In this document: positions 1 to 8,274 of the stretch, piece by piece
How the letters are laid out: each line of letters begins with the position of its first letter
How positions within the stretch are numbered: position 1 is the first letter of the stretch
NCBI RefSeq assembly: GCF_012650175.1
Contig: NZ_JAAILI010000046.1
Coordinates: forward strand, 1 to 64,000
Origin: Sphingomonas sp. S2M10
GTDB lineage: Bacteria > Pseudomonadota > Alphaproteobacteria > Sphingomonadales > Sphingomonadaceae
Length of the DNA stretch: 64,000 nt
Reading direction: 5' to 3'
The notes under the pieces: model-generated
The model's input: only the letters and a program-made list of their open reading frames with translations
Told to the model about the DNA's origin: nothing
Database searches by the model: none
Program-made: the position numbers and the translations under genes

Positions 1-2
1 AG

Positions 3-1727
3 ATCGACAAGCTGGGCATGCGCGGCTCGCCCACGTCGGAGCTGGTGTTCACCGATTGCGAGGTGCCCGAGGCGAACGTCATGGGCCCGCTCAACGGCGG
101 CGTCGCGGAGGAAGCGTTCGACCGGCCAGTCCTTGGTATAGCCCCCACCGCCGTCAACCCGGACAGCGACCCGTTCCGCGCCCAGGCCGCGCATCACCGC
201 GCGCTCGCGGAGAAGCTCCGCGCGGATGTGGCGCAGGCCGCGCTCGGCGGCAGCGAGTCCGCGCGTGCCAAGCATGTCGCGCGCGGCAAGCTGCTCCCCC
301 GCGAGCGGGTCGAGCGGCTGCTCGATCCCGGTGCGCCTTTCCTCGAGATCGGCCAGCTCGCCGCCTGCGACCTCTATGACGGAGAAGTCCCCGGCGCGGG
401 CGTGATCGCCGGCATCGGCCGCGTCTCGGGCCGCATGGTGATGATCGTCTGCAACGACGCCACCGTGAAGGGCGGCACCTATTACCCGATGACGGTGAAG
501 AAGCATCTCCGCGCGCAGGAGATCGCCGAGGCCAACCGCCTGCCCTGCATCTATCTGGTCGACAGCGGCGGCGCCAACCTGCCCCACCAGGCGGAGGTGT
601 TTCCGGACAAGGAACATTTCGGCCGCATCTTCTTCAACCAGGCCAATATGTCGGCCAAGGGCATCCCCCAGATCGCCTGCGTGATGGGCAGCTGCACCGC
701 CGGCGGCGCCTATGTGCCCGCCATGTCCGACGAGAGCGTGATCGTCCGCAACCAGGGCACGATCTTCCTCGCCGGCCCGCCGCTGGTGAAGGCGGCGACG
801 GGCGAGGAGATCAGCGCCGAGGATCTGGGCGGCGGCGACCTCCATGCCCGCCGCTCGGGCGTGGTCGATCACCTGGCCGAGAATGACGAACATGCGCTGA
901 CCATCGTTCGCGACATCGTCAGCCACTTGCCCGCCGATCGCGTGCCCGATGTCGCGCTGAAGAATCCGCGCCCGCCCAAATACGCGGCCGAGGAGCTGTA
1001 CGGCATCCTCCCCACCGACGTCCGCGCGCCCTATGACGTGCACGAGGTGATCGCGCGTCTGGTCGACGGTTCGGAATTCCACGAGTTCAAGGCGCTCTAC
1101 GGCAGCTCGCTGGTCTGCGGCTTCGCGCATATCTGGGGCATGCCCGTGGCAATCCTCGCCAACAACGGCGTGCTGTTCTCCGAAAGCGCACAGAAGGGCG
1201 CGCATTTCATCGAGCTCGCCTGCCAGCGGCGTATCCCGCTGCTCTTCCTCCAGAACATCTCTGGCTTCATGGTCGGTGGCAAGTACGAGGCGGAAGGCAT
1301 TGCCAAACATGGCGCCAAGCTGGTGACGGCAGTGGCGACGGCTACCGTGCCCAAGCTCACCATCCTGATCGGCGGCAGCTTCGGCGCGGGCAATTACGGC
1401 ATGTGCGGCCGCGCCTATTCGCCGCGCTTCCTGTTCAGCTGGCCCAACAGCCGGATCAGCGTGATGGGCGGCGAGCAGGCGGCGAGCGTGCTGGCGACGG
1501 TCCACCGCGACGCGGGCAAGTGGTCGCCCGAGGAAGCGGAAGCCTTCAAGGCGCCGATCCGCCAGAAATATGAGGACGAGGGCAATCCCTGGCACGCCAC
1601 CGCGCGGCTGTGGGACGACGGCATCATCGATCCGGCGCAGACCCGCGACGTGCTGGGCCTCGCGCTGGCAGCAACGCTCAACGCGCCGATCCCCGAGCGG
1701 CCGCAGTTCGGCGTGTTCCGAATGTGA
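3..1727 (+). CDS. mccB: Isovaleryl-CoA dehydrogenase fragment fused in frame to methylcrotonyl-CoA carboxylase beta subunit
   Basis: The frame is open from the window edge, so the 5' end is missing. The first ~35 codons ([29 protein letters not shown]) match the middle of isovaleryl-CoA dehydrogenase. From about base 115 the frame changes, without a stop, into a carboxyltransferase of the MCC beta family ([48 protein letters not shown]). That part is about 525 residues, close to full length. MCC beta moves carboxyl from carboxybiotin to 3-methylcrotonyl-CoA in leucine breakdown. The ~160-residue C-terminal FAD/helical part of the dehydrogenase is missing and no start codon lies where mccB should begin. 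This is either a real deletion fusion or an assembly error. The MCC beta assignment is firm; mccA follows in the same operon. Confidence 0.9.
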   Translation: MDKLGMRGSPTSELVFTDCEVPEANVMGPLNGGVAEEAFDRPVLGIAPTAVNPDSDPFRAQAAHHRALAEKLRADVAQAALGGSESARAKHVARGKLLPRERVERLLDPGAPFLEIGQLAACDLYDGEVPGAGVIAGIGRVSGRMVMIVCNDATVKGGTYYPMTVKKHLRAQEIAEANRLPCIYLVDSGGANLPHQAEVFPDKEHFGRIFFNQANMSAKGIPQIACVMGSCTAGGAYVPAMSDESVIVRNQGTIFLAGPPLVKAATGEEISAEDLGGGDLHARRSGVVDHLAENDEHALTIVRDIVSHLPADRVPDVALKNPRPPKYAAEELYGILPTDVRAPYDVHEVIARLVDGSEFHEFKALYGSSLVCGFAHIWGMPVAILANNGVLFSESAQKGAHFIELACQRRIPLLFLQNISGFMVGGKYEAEGIAKHGAKLVTAVATATVPKLTILIGGSFGAGNYGMCGRAYSPRFLFSWPNSRISVMGGEQAASVLATVHRDAGKWSPEEAEAFKAPIRQKYEDEGNPWHATARLWDDGIIDPAQTRDVLGLALAATLNAPIPERPQFGVFRM

Positions 1728-1774
1728 GCGGGTCCCAGTTTCCTTCCGCCGGCGCCCGACACCCGCGCTTCGCG

Positions 1775-1832
1775 CGCCCCTCCACCATGCTACGCATGGT
1801 CCCTCTCCCCCCGCCAAGCTGGGGGAGGATCT
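1775..1832. repeat. REP-like palindromic intergenic element
   Basis: Between mccB and the next gene there are two nested hairpins: CACCATG-CTACG-CATGGT, and CTCCCCCC-GCCAAGCT-GGGGGAG ending in GAGGATCT. The same terminal motif (AGATCCTCCCC or its complement) bounds the larger element at 24376-24517, so this looks like a short member of the same family. It has no coding capacity and could act as a transcript-end hairpin inside the operon. Confidence 0.55.
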
Positions 1833-1851
1833 AAACGCCGAAGGCTGAACC

Positions 1852-2379
1852 ATGCTCCTCTCTCTCCTCGCCCTCACGTTCATCGCGCAGACCGCCGGCC
1901 TGCCCCCGCCCGCCGCCAATCCGACGCGCAGCGTCCCCGCGCCGGCCAAGCTGCCGCCCGCCAATCCGCTCGCCCCGCCCGACGGCAGCGACGAGCGCGC
2001 GGTGCTCGCGACGGTCGACAAGCTGCTGGGCGGGATCAACACCCGCGATGCCGCTGCGATCGGCGCGACGCTTCGCGCGGCGGGCAGCGCTACCGTGGTC
2101 ACCGAGGCCGAAAGCGGCCCCGCAACGGTGCGCACCCTGCCCTGGCCCGAGCTGCTCGCCCGCTTTCAGCCGGGCCCGGAGACGTTCGATGAGGGCATCT
2201 CCAGCCCCGCAGTGGAGATCGACGGCGACATGGCGATGGTCTGGGCGCCCTATGTGTTTCGGCTGAATGGCAAGGTCCATCACTGCGGCACCAACCATGT
2301 CAGTCTGGTGCGCGAGAACGGCGCCTGGAAGATCGCCAGCCTCGCCTGGACCTCGCGCACTATCGGGTGCCCGGCATGA
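1852..2379 (+). CDS. Secreted NTF2/SnoaL-like domain protein
   Basis: 175 residues. A short hydrophobic N-terminus (MLLSLLALTFIAQTAG) looks like a signal peptide and is followed by a Pro/Ala-rich linker to about residue 45. The remaining ~130 residues have the pattern of the NTF2-like superfamily (DERAVLATVDKLLGGINTRD, then alternating beta strands and NGAWKIASLAWTSR at the end). These folds serve as small enzymes or ligand-binding modules, and nothing here fixes a substrate. Its stop overlaps the next start as ATGA, so it is translationally coupled to the DUF3088 gene. It sits between mccB and mccA, but no role in leucine catabolism is known. Confidence 0.7.
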   Translation: MLLSLLALTFIAQTAGLPPPAANPTRSVPAPAKLPPANPLAPPDGSDERAVLATVDKLLGGINTRDAAAIGATLRAAGSATVVTEAESGPATVRTLPWPELLARFQPGPETFDEGISSPAVEIDGDMAMVWAPYVFRLNGKVHHCGTNHVSLVRENGAWKIASLAWTSRTIGCPA

Positions 2380-2687
2380 CCCGCGACACGCTGTTCGTGC
2401 TCGACACCGACTGGGCCGATCCGGCCTATGGCGGCACGCGCCGCTTCTACTGCAAGGACTGCATCACCGTGGAGGGCCTGCTCGCCGCCTTCCCGGAGCG
2501 CGCCACAAAGATCGACGTAGTCCGCATTCCCTGGCCCCGCCCCCGCGCCGCGGTGGTGGCGCGGCTGGGCGCGGAAAACCAGAACCTCCCTGCGCTCGCC
2601 TTTGCCGAAGGCGGCTTCGCGAACGACATCGAAAGCGTGCTCGCCGCGCTCCACACCCGCCACGGCTTTCCGGAGCGCCACCCGTGA
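2376..2687 (+). CDS. DUF3088 family protein (thioredoxin-like fold)
   Basis: 103 residues starting at the ATG that overlaps the upstream stop (ATGA); a start three codons earlier is possible. The sequence has the DUF3088 layout: DTLFVLDTDWADPAYGG, then RFYCKDC carrying a CxxC-like pair, then a central VRIPWPRPR and ENQNLPALAF. The family has no established activity; the CKDC motif and strand order suggest a thioredoxin-like fold. The gene lies directly ahead of mccA, again with a 4-base overlap (GTGA), so all three are expressed as a unit. A link to the carboxylase is inference from position only. Confidence 0.7.
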   Translation: MTRDTLFVLDTDWADPAYGGTRRFYCKDCITVEGLLAAFPERATKIDVVRIPWPRPRAAVVARLGAENQNLPALAFAEGGFANDIESVLAALHTRHGFPERHP

Positions 2688-4612
2688 TCCAGTCCCTGCT
2701 CATCGCCAATCGCGGCGAGATCGCCTGCCGCATCATCCGAACCGCCCGCGCGATGGGCATCCGCACCGTCGCGGTCTATTCGGACGCCGATGCGAATGCA
2801 CTGCACGTCCGCCAGGCCGACGAGGCCGTGCATATCGGTCCCGCCCCGGCGCGCGAGAGCTATCTGCTCGGCGAGAAGATCATCGCCGCCGCGCATGCTA
2901 CCGGCGCCGAGGCGATCCACCCTGGCTATGGGTTCCTCTCCGAGAACGCAGAGTTCGCCGAGGCGGTGATCGCTGCGGGGCTGGTCTGGGTCGGGCCGAA
3001 ACCGGACAGCATCCGCGCAATGGGCCTCAAGGACGCCGCCAAGGCGCGGATGATCGCGGCGGGGGTGCCGGTCACCCCGGGCTATCTGGGCGAGGACCAG
3101 TCGCCCGAGCGGCTCCAGGCCGAGGCGGATGCGATCGGCTATCCGGTGCTGATCAAGGCGGTGGCCGGAGGCGGCGGCAAGGGCATGCGGCGGGTGGAAA
3201 GCGCCGCCGAGTTTGCTGATGCACTCGCCAGCTGCAAGCGTGAGGCCGCCTCCTCCTTCGGCGACGATCGGGTGCTGCTGGAGAAGTATATCCTCTCGCC
3301 CCGGCATATCGAAGTACAGGTGTTCGGCGACACGCACGGCAATGTCGTCCACCTGTTCGAGCGCGACTGCTCGCTCCAGCGCCGCCACCAGAAGGTTATC
3401 GAGGAAGCCCCCGCCCCCGGCATGGACGCCGAGACGCGCGCGGCGATCTGCGCGGCGGCGGTGCGCGCGGCCAAGGCGGTCGACTATGTCGGCGCAGGCA
3501 CCATCGAGTTCATCGCCGATGCCAGCGAAGGCCTGCGCGCCGACCGCATTTGGTTCATGGAGATGAACACGCGGCTTCAGGTCGAGCATCCGGTGACCGA
3601 GGAGATTACCGGGCAGGACCTTGTGGAGTGGCAGCTCCGCGTGGCGAGCGGCGAGCCGCTTCCCCGGCGGCAGGAGGAGCTGGCCATCCATGGCTGGGCT
3701 ATGGAAGCGCGGCTCTATGCCGAGGATCCGGCCAAAGGGTTCCTGCCAAGCGTCGGGCGACTGGAGATTTTCCGTCCCTCGCCGGACGTACGGTATGAAA
3801 CGGGCGTGTACCAAGGCGCGGAGATTACCGGCTTCTACGATCCGATGATTGCCAAGATCGTGGTGCATGCCGATAGCCGCGACGAAGCCTGCGAAGCACT
3901 GGCACAAGCCTGTGCCGCAACGGACGTCTTCCCTGTCAAGACCAACGCGCCCTTCCTCTGGCGGGCGCTGGATGACGAGGATTTCCGTGCGGCGCGCATC
4001 AATACCGGCTTCATTGCCGACAAAGGCGATGCGTTGCTCCCGCCGACAGAGCCGTCGGACGACATGATCAAGCAAGCCGCCGCCGCGCTGCTCGTTCAGG
4101 AATATCACGGGCACCCTACGATGCTGTCCGGCTTGGATGACGACCTGTTGGGGGCATCCCAGCCAAATCCGTGGCGGGGCGCCCTTGGCTTCCGGTTGAA
4201 TGCCCCGCAGAACTGCCGCGTCGCCGTCTCCGTTGACGGGAAGGTTCACGTCACCGAATTGCCGGCCAACTGGCGGAGAGCCGCGGTCGTCGCCGAGCCG
4301 GTCGCCGATGGGGTTGCGGTGAATGATGACGGTTTGTCCTTCCTGGCATCGCTGCCGCGCGTCGGCCCGACCATCGGTGGCGCCGCCGCCGACGGCGCCT
4401 TGCTCGCCCCCATGCCCGGCCGCATCAGCGCGGTGGACGTCGCCCCCGGCGCGCAGGTCACCAAGGGCCAGCGGCTCGTCACGCTGGAGGCGATGAAAAT
4501 GGAGCATGCGCTTACCGCACCGTTTGACGGCACTGTCGCCGAACTGCCGGTGGCCGCCGGCGGGCAAGTCACGGAAGGCGCGCTACTCGTCCGCGTGGAG
4601 AAGGCCGCGTGA
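2684..4612 (+). CDS. mccA: Methylcrotonyl-CoA carboxylase alpha subunit (biotin carboxylase + BCCP)
   Basis: 642 residues from a GTG that overlaps the previous stop. It catalyses ATP-dependent carboxylation of biotin and presents carboxybiotin to MccB. The biotin carboxylase half starts with IANRGEIACRIIRTAR. The ATP-grasp glycine loop is GGGGKGMRRV, and the metal/ATP region is WFMEMNTRLQVEHPVTE. A middle BT-type linker follows, and the C-terminal biotinyl domain carries EAMKMEH with the biotinylated lysine at about residue 605. Length and domain order are normal for MCC or acyl-CoA carboxylase alpha subunits. The MCC call over a general acyl-CoA carboxylase rests on pairing with the MCC-type beta subunit and the dehydrogenase fragment. 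Confidence 0.93.
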   Translation: MIQSLLIANRGEIACRIIRTARAMGIRTVAVYSDADANALHVRQADEAVHIGPAPARESYLLGEKIIAAAHATGAEAIHPGYGFLSENAEFAEAVIAAGLVWVGPKPDSIRAMGLKDAAKARMIAAGVPVTPGYLGEDQSPERLQAEADAIGYPVLIKAVAGGGGKGMRRVESAAEFADALASCKREAASSFGDDRVLLEKYILSPRHIEVQVFGDTHGNVVHLFERDCSLQRRHQKVIEEAPAPGMDAETRAAICAAAVRAAKAVDYVGAGTIEFIADASEGLRADRIWFMEMNTRLQVEHPVTEEITGQDLVEWQLRVASGEPLPRRQEELAIHGWAMEARLYAEDPAKGFLPSVGRLEIFRPSPDVRYETGVYQGAEITGFYDPMIAKIVVHADSRDEACEALAQACAATDVFPVKTNAPFLWRALDDEDFRAARINTGFIADKGDALLPPTEPSDDMIKQAAAALLVQEYHGHPTMLSGLDDDLLGASQPNPWRGALGFRLNAPQNCRVAVSVDGKVHVTELPANWRRAAVVAEPVADGVAVNDDGLSFLASLPRVGPTIGGAAADGALLAPMPGRISAVDVAPGAQVTKGQRLVTLEAMKMEHALTAPFDGTVAELPVAAGGQVTEGALLVRVEKAA

Positions 4613-5073
4613 TCTTCCGCGACGCCAGCTTGGCCGACTTGCCCGAGATCGTGGCGATGCTCGCTGACGACGATCTGAGCCGCGGACGCGAGAACGCCTC
4701 GCTGCCGCTCGATCCGCGCTACGAAATGGCATTCGCCGACATCAATGCCGATCCCAATCAGCGGCTCATTGTCGCAGAACGGGACGGCGCGGTGATCGGG
4801 ACGATGCAGCTGAGCTTCCTACCCGGCATCGCCTTTCGCGGTGCCTGGCGCGGGCAGATTGAGGCCGTGCGCATCGCGACTTCCGTGCGTGGCCAAGGGC
4901 TTGGCGGCCAAATGATAGATTGGGCTGTAGCAGAATGCCGTGCGCGCGGCTGTCGGTTGGTGCAGCTCACCTCGATGCGTGACCGCCTGGATGCGCATCG
5001 CTTCTACGAAAAGCTCGGCTGGACCAAGAGCCATTTCGGCTTCAAGCTGAAACTGGATCAGGACGAAGGCTGA
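4609..5073 (+). CDS. GNAT family N-acetyltransferase
   Basis: 154 residues from GTG, overlapping the mccA stop (GTGA). The GNAT fold is visible as an N-terminal FRDASLADLPEIVAML, a central IEAVRIATSVRGQGLGGQMI (acetyl-CoA pyrophosphate loop RGQGLG), and a C-terminal AHRFYEKLGWTKSHFGFKL (the F-Y-x-x-x-G-W motif). It transfers an acyl group from CoA to an amine; the substrate cannot be read from the sequence. Position inside the mcc operon is its only functional hint. Confidence 0.88.
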   Translation: MIFRDASLADLPEIVAMLADDDLSRGRENASLPLDPRYEMAFADINADPNQRLIVAERDGAVIGTMQLSFLPGIAFRGAWRGQIEAVRIATSVRGQGLGGQMIDWAVAECRARGCRLVQLTSMRDRLDAHRFYEKLGWTKSHFGFKLKLDQDEG

Positions 5074-5523
5074 ATGGCACGCTTTTTCGACGAATGGCAG
5101 CTTGGCGACCGTATCGAGCATGCGCTGCGGCGCACCGTGACGGAAACCGACAACCTTCTGTTCACCACCCTCACGCACAACACCCAGCCGCTGCACCTCG
5201 ATGCAGAGGCTGCCCGTGCCTCCGAATTCGGCCAGATCCTGGTCAACGGCACCTATACCTTCAGCCTGATGATCGGCATCACCGTGGCGGATACCACTGC
5301 GGGTTCGCTGGTCGCCAATCTCGGCTATGACAAGCTGACGATGCCCAAGCCGGTCTTCCTGGGCGATACGCTTCGCGCGAGTTCGGAGGTGGTGGAGCTC
5401 CGTCCCAGTAAGTCGCGGCCCAGGCAGGGCATCGTTAGCTGGCGCCACCAGATGCACAATCAGCGCGACGAGATGGTGTGCGAATGCCTGCGATCGGCGT
5501 TGCTGCGCAGCCGTTCGGCCTGA
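5074..5523 (+). CDS. MaoC-like hot-dog dehydratase/hydratase
   Basis: 149 residues, starting at the base after the acetyltransferase stop. The hot-dog fold signature is LTHNTQPLHLDAEAARASEFG followed by ILVNGTYTFSLMIG. The usual hydratase motif is D-x-x-N-P-x-H; here the catalytic Asp is Asn and the following Asn is Gln, with the His kept (HNTQPLH). Such variants occur in MaoC proteins of mesaconyl- or acyl-CoA pathways. A hydratase role on a branched enoyl-CoA from leucine breakdown is plausible from context but unproven, and the altered motif leaves activity open. Confidence 0.8.
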   Translation: MARFFDEWQLGDRIEHALRRTVTETDNLLFTTLTHNTQPLHLDAEAARASEFGQILVNGTYTFSLMIGITVADTTAGSLVANLGYDKLTMPKPVFLGDTLRASSEVVELRPSKSRPRQGIVSWRHQMHNQRDEMVCECLRSALLRSRSA

Positions 5524-5540
5524 CGCGCGTTTCGCGACGG

Positions 5541-6758
5541 ATGCAACAGTTCGACGTGATCGTCATCGGCGGCGGCGCCGCCGGTATCGGCGCGGCCCAC
5601 AGCCTTGCGGAGGCCGGCCGCGAAGTTCTGCTGGTCGAAGCTGACGCCCGGCTGGGTGGCCGCGCGCGCACCGAACACGTCGACGGTATGGCGCTCGACC
5701 TGGGGGCCGGCTGGCTGCATTCGGCCGAGCATAATCCATGGGTCGAACTCGCGGCGCTGCACGGCTTCGAACTCGACCGCACCCTGCCGCGCTGGCGGGA
5801 GCAGTGGCGCGAACTCGGCTTTTCCCCCGCAGAACAACGCGATGCGGCCAAGGCCTACGAAGCGTTCGAAAACCGGTTGCGACAGGACCCGCCCCCAGGC
5901 GATCGCGCCGGCGCGGCCCTGCTGCCGGGCAGCGCGTGGAGCGTGTGGATCGACACCATCAGCGGCGTCGTCAACGGCGTCGATACCGCCAAGCTCTCGA
6001 TTGCTGACTATCTCGCCTATGAGGATGCCGCGACCGAGACCGACTGGCGGGTGCCGGCCGGCTATGGTGCATTGGTGGCTGCGCAGGCGAGCGGGCTGCG
6101 CACCGCCATGTCGACCCCGGTAACCGCGATCGACAGCACGGGCTCCCGGCTGAAGCTGGAGACGCCGCGCGGAACCTTGGAGGCGGCGCACGCGATCATC
6201 ACCGTGTCGACCGACATTCTCGCCCGCGGCGACATCACGCTTACCGGACATGACGAGATATTCCACACCGCCGCCGCGCTGCCGCTGGGCTTGGCGGACA
6301 AGCTGTTCCTCGCGGTCGACCAAGGCGTCGATGAACTCGAGGCCAACGCCCATCTGCTCGGCGATCCGCGCAACACGATCACCGCAAGCTACACGCTGCG
6401 GCCCTTCGGCCGCCCGATCATCGAGGCGATGTTCGGCGGCGAAGGCGCACGCGAAATGGCAACGCGCGGGCTGCACGGAGCGGCGGATTTCGCTATAGAG
6501 GAGCTGTGCGGCCTGCTCGGCGGCAAGTGGCGGCGGCGGCTGCGACTGCTGGCCGGCTCGTCGTGGAGCCGCGAGACGCATGTGCGCGGCGGGTACAGCC
6601 ACGCGCTGCCTGGTCGTGCCGCGGCACGGCAGGTGCTGGCGACGCCGGCCGATCCGCGCATCCGCTTTGCCGGCGAGGCCTGCTCGCAGCATGAATTCTC
6701 GACCGTGCACGGCGCTTACAAGACCGGCGTCGCCGCCGCCCGCGCCCTGCTCGGCTAG
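5541..6758 (+). CDS. FAD-dependent flavin amine oxidase family protein
   Basis: About 405 residues from the ATG at 5541, which places the Rossmann motif VIVIGGGAAGIGAAHSLAEAG at the N-terminus; an upstream ATG inside the MaoC gene would add 21 unlikely residues. Other marks are LLVEADARLGGRARTE, the LDLGAGWLH stretch, and the C-terminal FAD motif RFAGEACSQHEFSTVHGAYKTG. This family oxidises amines, polyamines or carotenoid-like substrates, and the substrate here is unknown. It lies 17 bases after the MaoC gene, so it may be the last gene of the mcc operon. It converges with the monooxygenase gene, overlapping it by four bases at the 3' ends. Confidence 0.85.
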   Translation: MQQFDVIVIGGGAAGIGAAHSLAEAGREVLLVEADARLGGRARTEHVDGMALDLGAGWLHSAEHNPWVELAALHGFELDRTLPRWREQWRELGFSPAEQRDAAKAYEAFENRLRQDPPPGDRAGAALLPGSAWSVWIDTISGVVNGVDTAKLSIADYLAYEDAATETDWRVPAGYGALVAAQASGLRTAMSTPVTAIDSTGSRLKLETPRGTLEAAHAIITVSTDILARGDITLTGHDEIFHTAAALPLGLADKLFLAVDQGVDELEANAHLLGDPRNTITASYTLRPFGRPIIEAMFGGEGAREMATRGLHGAADFAIEELCGLLGGKWRRRLRLLAGSSWSRETHVRGGYSHALPGRAAARQVLATPADPRIRFAGEACSQHEFSTVHGAYKTGVAAARALLG

Positions 6759-8221
6759 GCAGCCTGCGGCACGGCGGGCTCGGGATTTGAGAATATCATC
6801 TCATCATCGATGCTTCCGAACTTCAGCGCAAGCAGATCGCGCGTGTAGCTCTGGTGCACCCGCCAAGGCTTGCGATGTCCCTGCCGGGGCAGCAGGCGAA
6901 GCGCGCGCTGCACATAGCCCGAGGTAAAATCGAGGAATGGCTCCGGCTCCACGGGCCCGACGGGCTGCGGCGTCACCTGTCGCATGCCCCGCTTCGCCAT
7001 CGCCCCCAGCAGCCGGGTGACATAGGCGGCGGTCAGGTCGGCCTTCAGGGTCCAGCTGGCATTGGTGTAACCGAAGGCGATCGCGAAGTTCGGCACGCCG
7101 GAAAACATCATTCCCTTGTAGGTGAGGCGCTCCGACCAGTCGACGGTCTCGCCATCCACCGCCACCGGCACGCCCCCCATGAGTTGGACCTCCAGCCCAG
7201 TTGCGGTGACAACCAGATCCGCGTCCAGCGCGCGGCCGGATTGGAGCTTTAGGCCGGTCGGGGTAAAGTGGTCGATCCGATCGGTAACCACCTCCGCCCG
7301 GCCGTCGCGTATCGCGGCGAAAAGATCGGCATCCGGCACCAGGCACAGCCGCTGGTCCCAAGGATCATAGCGCGGCGTAAAGTGGGTCGCGACGTCATAG
7401 TCGTGGCCGAGCTCGCACCGAACCATCTCCACCAGGCGCGCCTTCGCCTTGGCCGGATGCTTACGGGCAAGCGCATAGAAATACTGCCCGATCAGCACGT
7501 TCTTCCAGCGGGTGAGCGCATAGGCCGCCTTGGCCGGCAGATGGCGTCGGAGCCAGTTGGCGATGCCGTCCTGCGAGGGGCGGGCCACGATATAGGTGGG
7601 AGAGCGCTGTAGCATGGTGACGTGCGCCGCCTGCCGGGCGAGTTCGGGCACCAGCGTCACCGCCGTCGCGCCACTGCCGATCACGACCACGCGTTTGCCG
7701 GCATGATTAATATCGGGGGTCCAGAATTGCGGATGGACGATACGGCCCTGGAAATTGGCGCGGCCGGGAAAGTCCGGCAGATGACCGCGCTCATAGTTGT
7801 AATAGCCAGCGCACAGAAACAGAAAACTGCAGCTGAACTGGCGCGTGCGACCTGCCGCCTCTACCGTAACTGTCCACAACGCCTCGCTGCTCGACCATTC
7901 AGCACCGATGACCTTGTGGCGATAGCGGATATGGCGATCGATTCCGAACTCGTGCGCGGTGTCTTCCAGATAGCGCAGGATGGCGTTGCCGTCCGCAATC
8001 GCCTTAGCGTCCGTCCAGGGGCGGAACGAAAATCCCAGCGTGTACATGTCCGAGTCCGACCGGATGCCGGGGTAGCGGAACAAGTCCCAGGTTCCCCCCA
8101 ATCGATCGCGGCCTTCCAGGATCGCATAGGTGCGCCCGGGGCAATGCGTCTGCAGGTGATACCCCGCACCGATCCCCGACAGCCCCGCGCCCACGACGAG
8201 AACGTCGAAATGTTCGCGCAT
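6755..8221 (-). CDS. ethA: EthA-like Baeyer-Villiger flavin monooxygenase
   Basis: 488 residues, the length of mycobacterial EthA and visibly similar along its whole length (GTWDLFRYPGIRSDSDMYTL, VVIGSGATAVTLVPELA, NPWDQRL-type PWDQRLCLVPDADLF). It has two Rossmann motifs (GAGLSGIGAG near residue 10; GSGATA near 190). Between them lies the Baeyer-Villiger fingerprint F-x-G-x3-H-x3-W (FQGRIVHPQFW). The expected reaction inserts oxygen next to a ketone with FAD and NADPH; EthA also oxidises sulfur compounds. The start at 8221 follows GGAGAGGCAAAGAAG; an ATG eight codons upstream is an alternative. It is 53 bases downstream of tamB on the same strand, with no evident functional link. Confidence 0.88.
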   Translation of the reverse strand: MREHFDVLVVGAGLSGIGAGYHLQTHCPGRTYAILEGRDRLGGTWDLFRYPGIRSDSDMYTLGFSFRPWTDAKAIADGNAILRYLEDTAHEFGIDRHIRYRHKVIGAEWSSSEALWTVTVEAAGRTRQFSCSFLFLCAGYYNYERGHLPDFPGRANFQGRIVHPQFWTPDINHAGKRVVVIGSGATAVTLVPELARQAAHVTMLQRSPTYIVARPSQDGIANWLRRHLPAKAAYALTRWKNVLIGQYFYALARKHPAKAKARLVEMVRCELGHDYDVATHFTPRYDPWDQRLCLVPDADLFAAIRDGRAEVVTDRIDHFTPTGLKLQSGRALDADLVVTATGLEVQLMGGVPVAVDGETVDWSERLTYKGMMFSGVPNFAIAFGYTNASWTLKADLTAAYVTRLLGAMAKRGMRQVTPQPVGPVEPEPFLDFTSGYVQRALRLLPRQGHRKPWRVHQSYTRDLLALKFGSIDDEMIFSNPEPAVPQAA

Positions 8222-8274
8222 CTTCTTTGCCTCTCCGGGAGGCATGGTTGCACGACTATTAGGCGGACGCCACC

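Noticed and set aside
2447..4567. 706-residue open frame opposite mccA
   Set aside because: Antisense shadow of a well-conserved biotin carboxylase; its His/Arg/Gly-rich composition matches no family.
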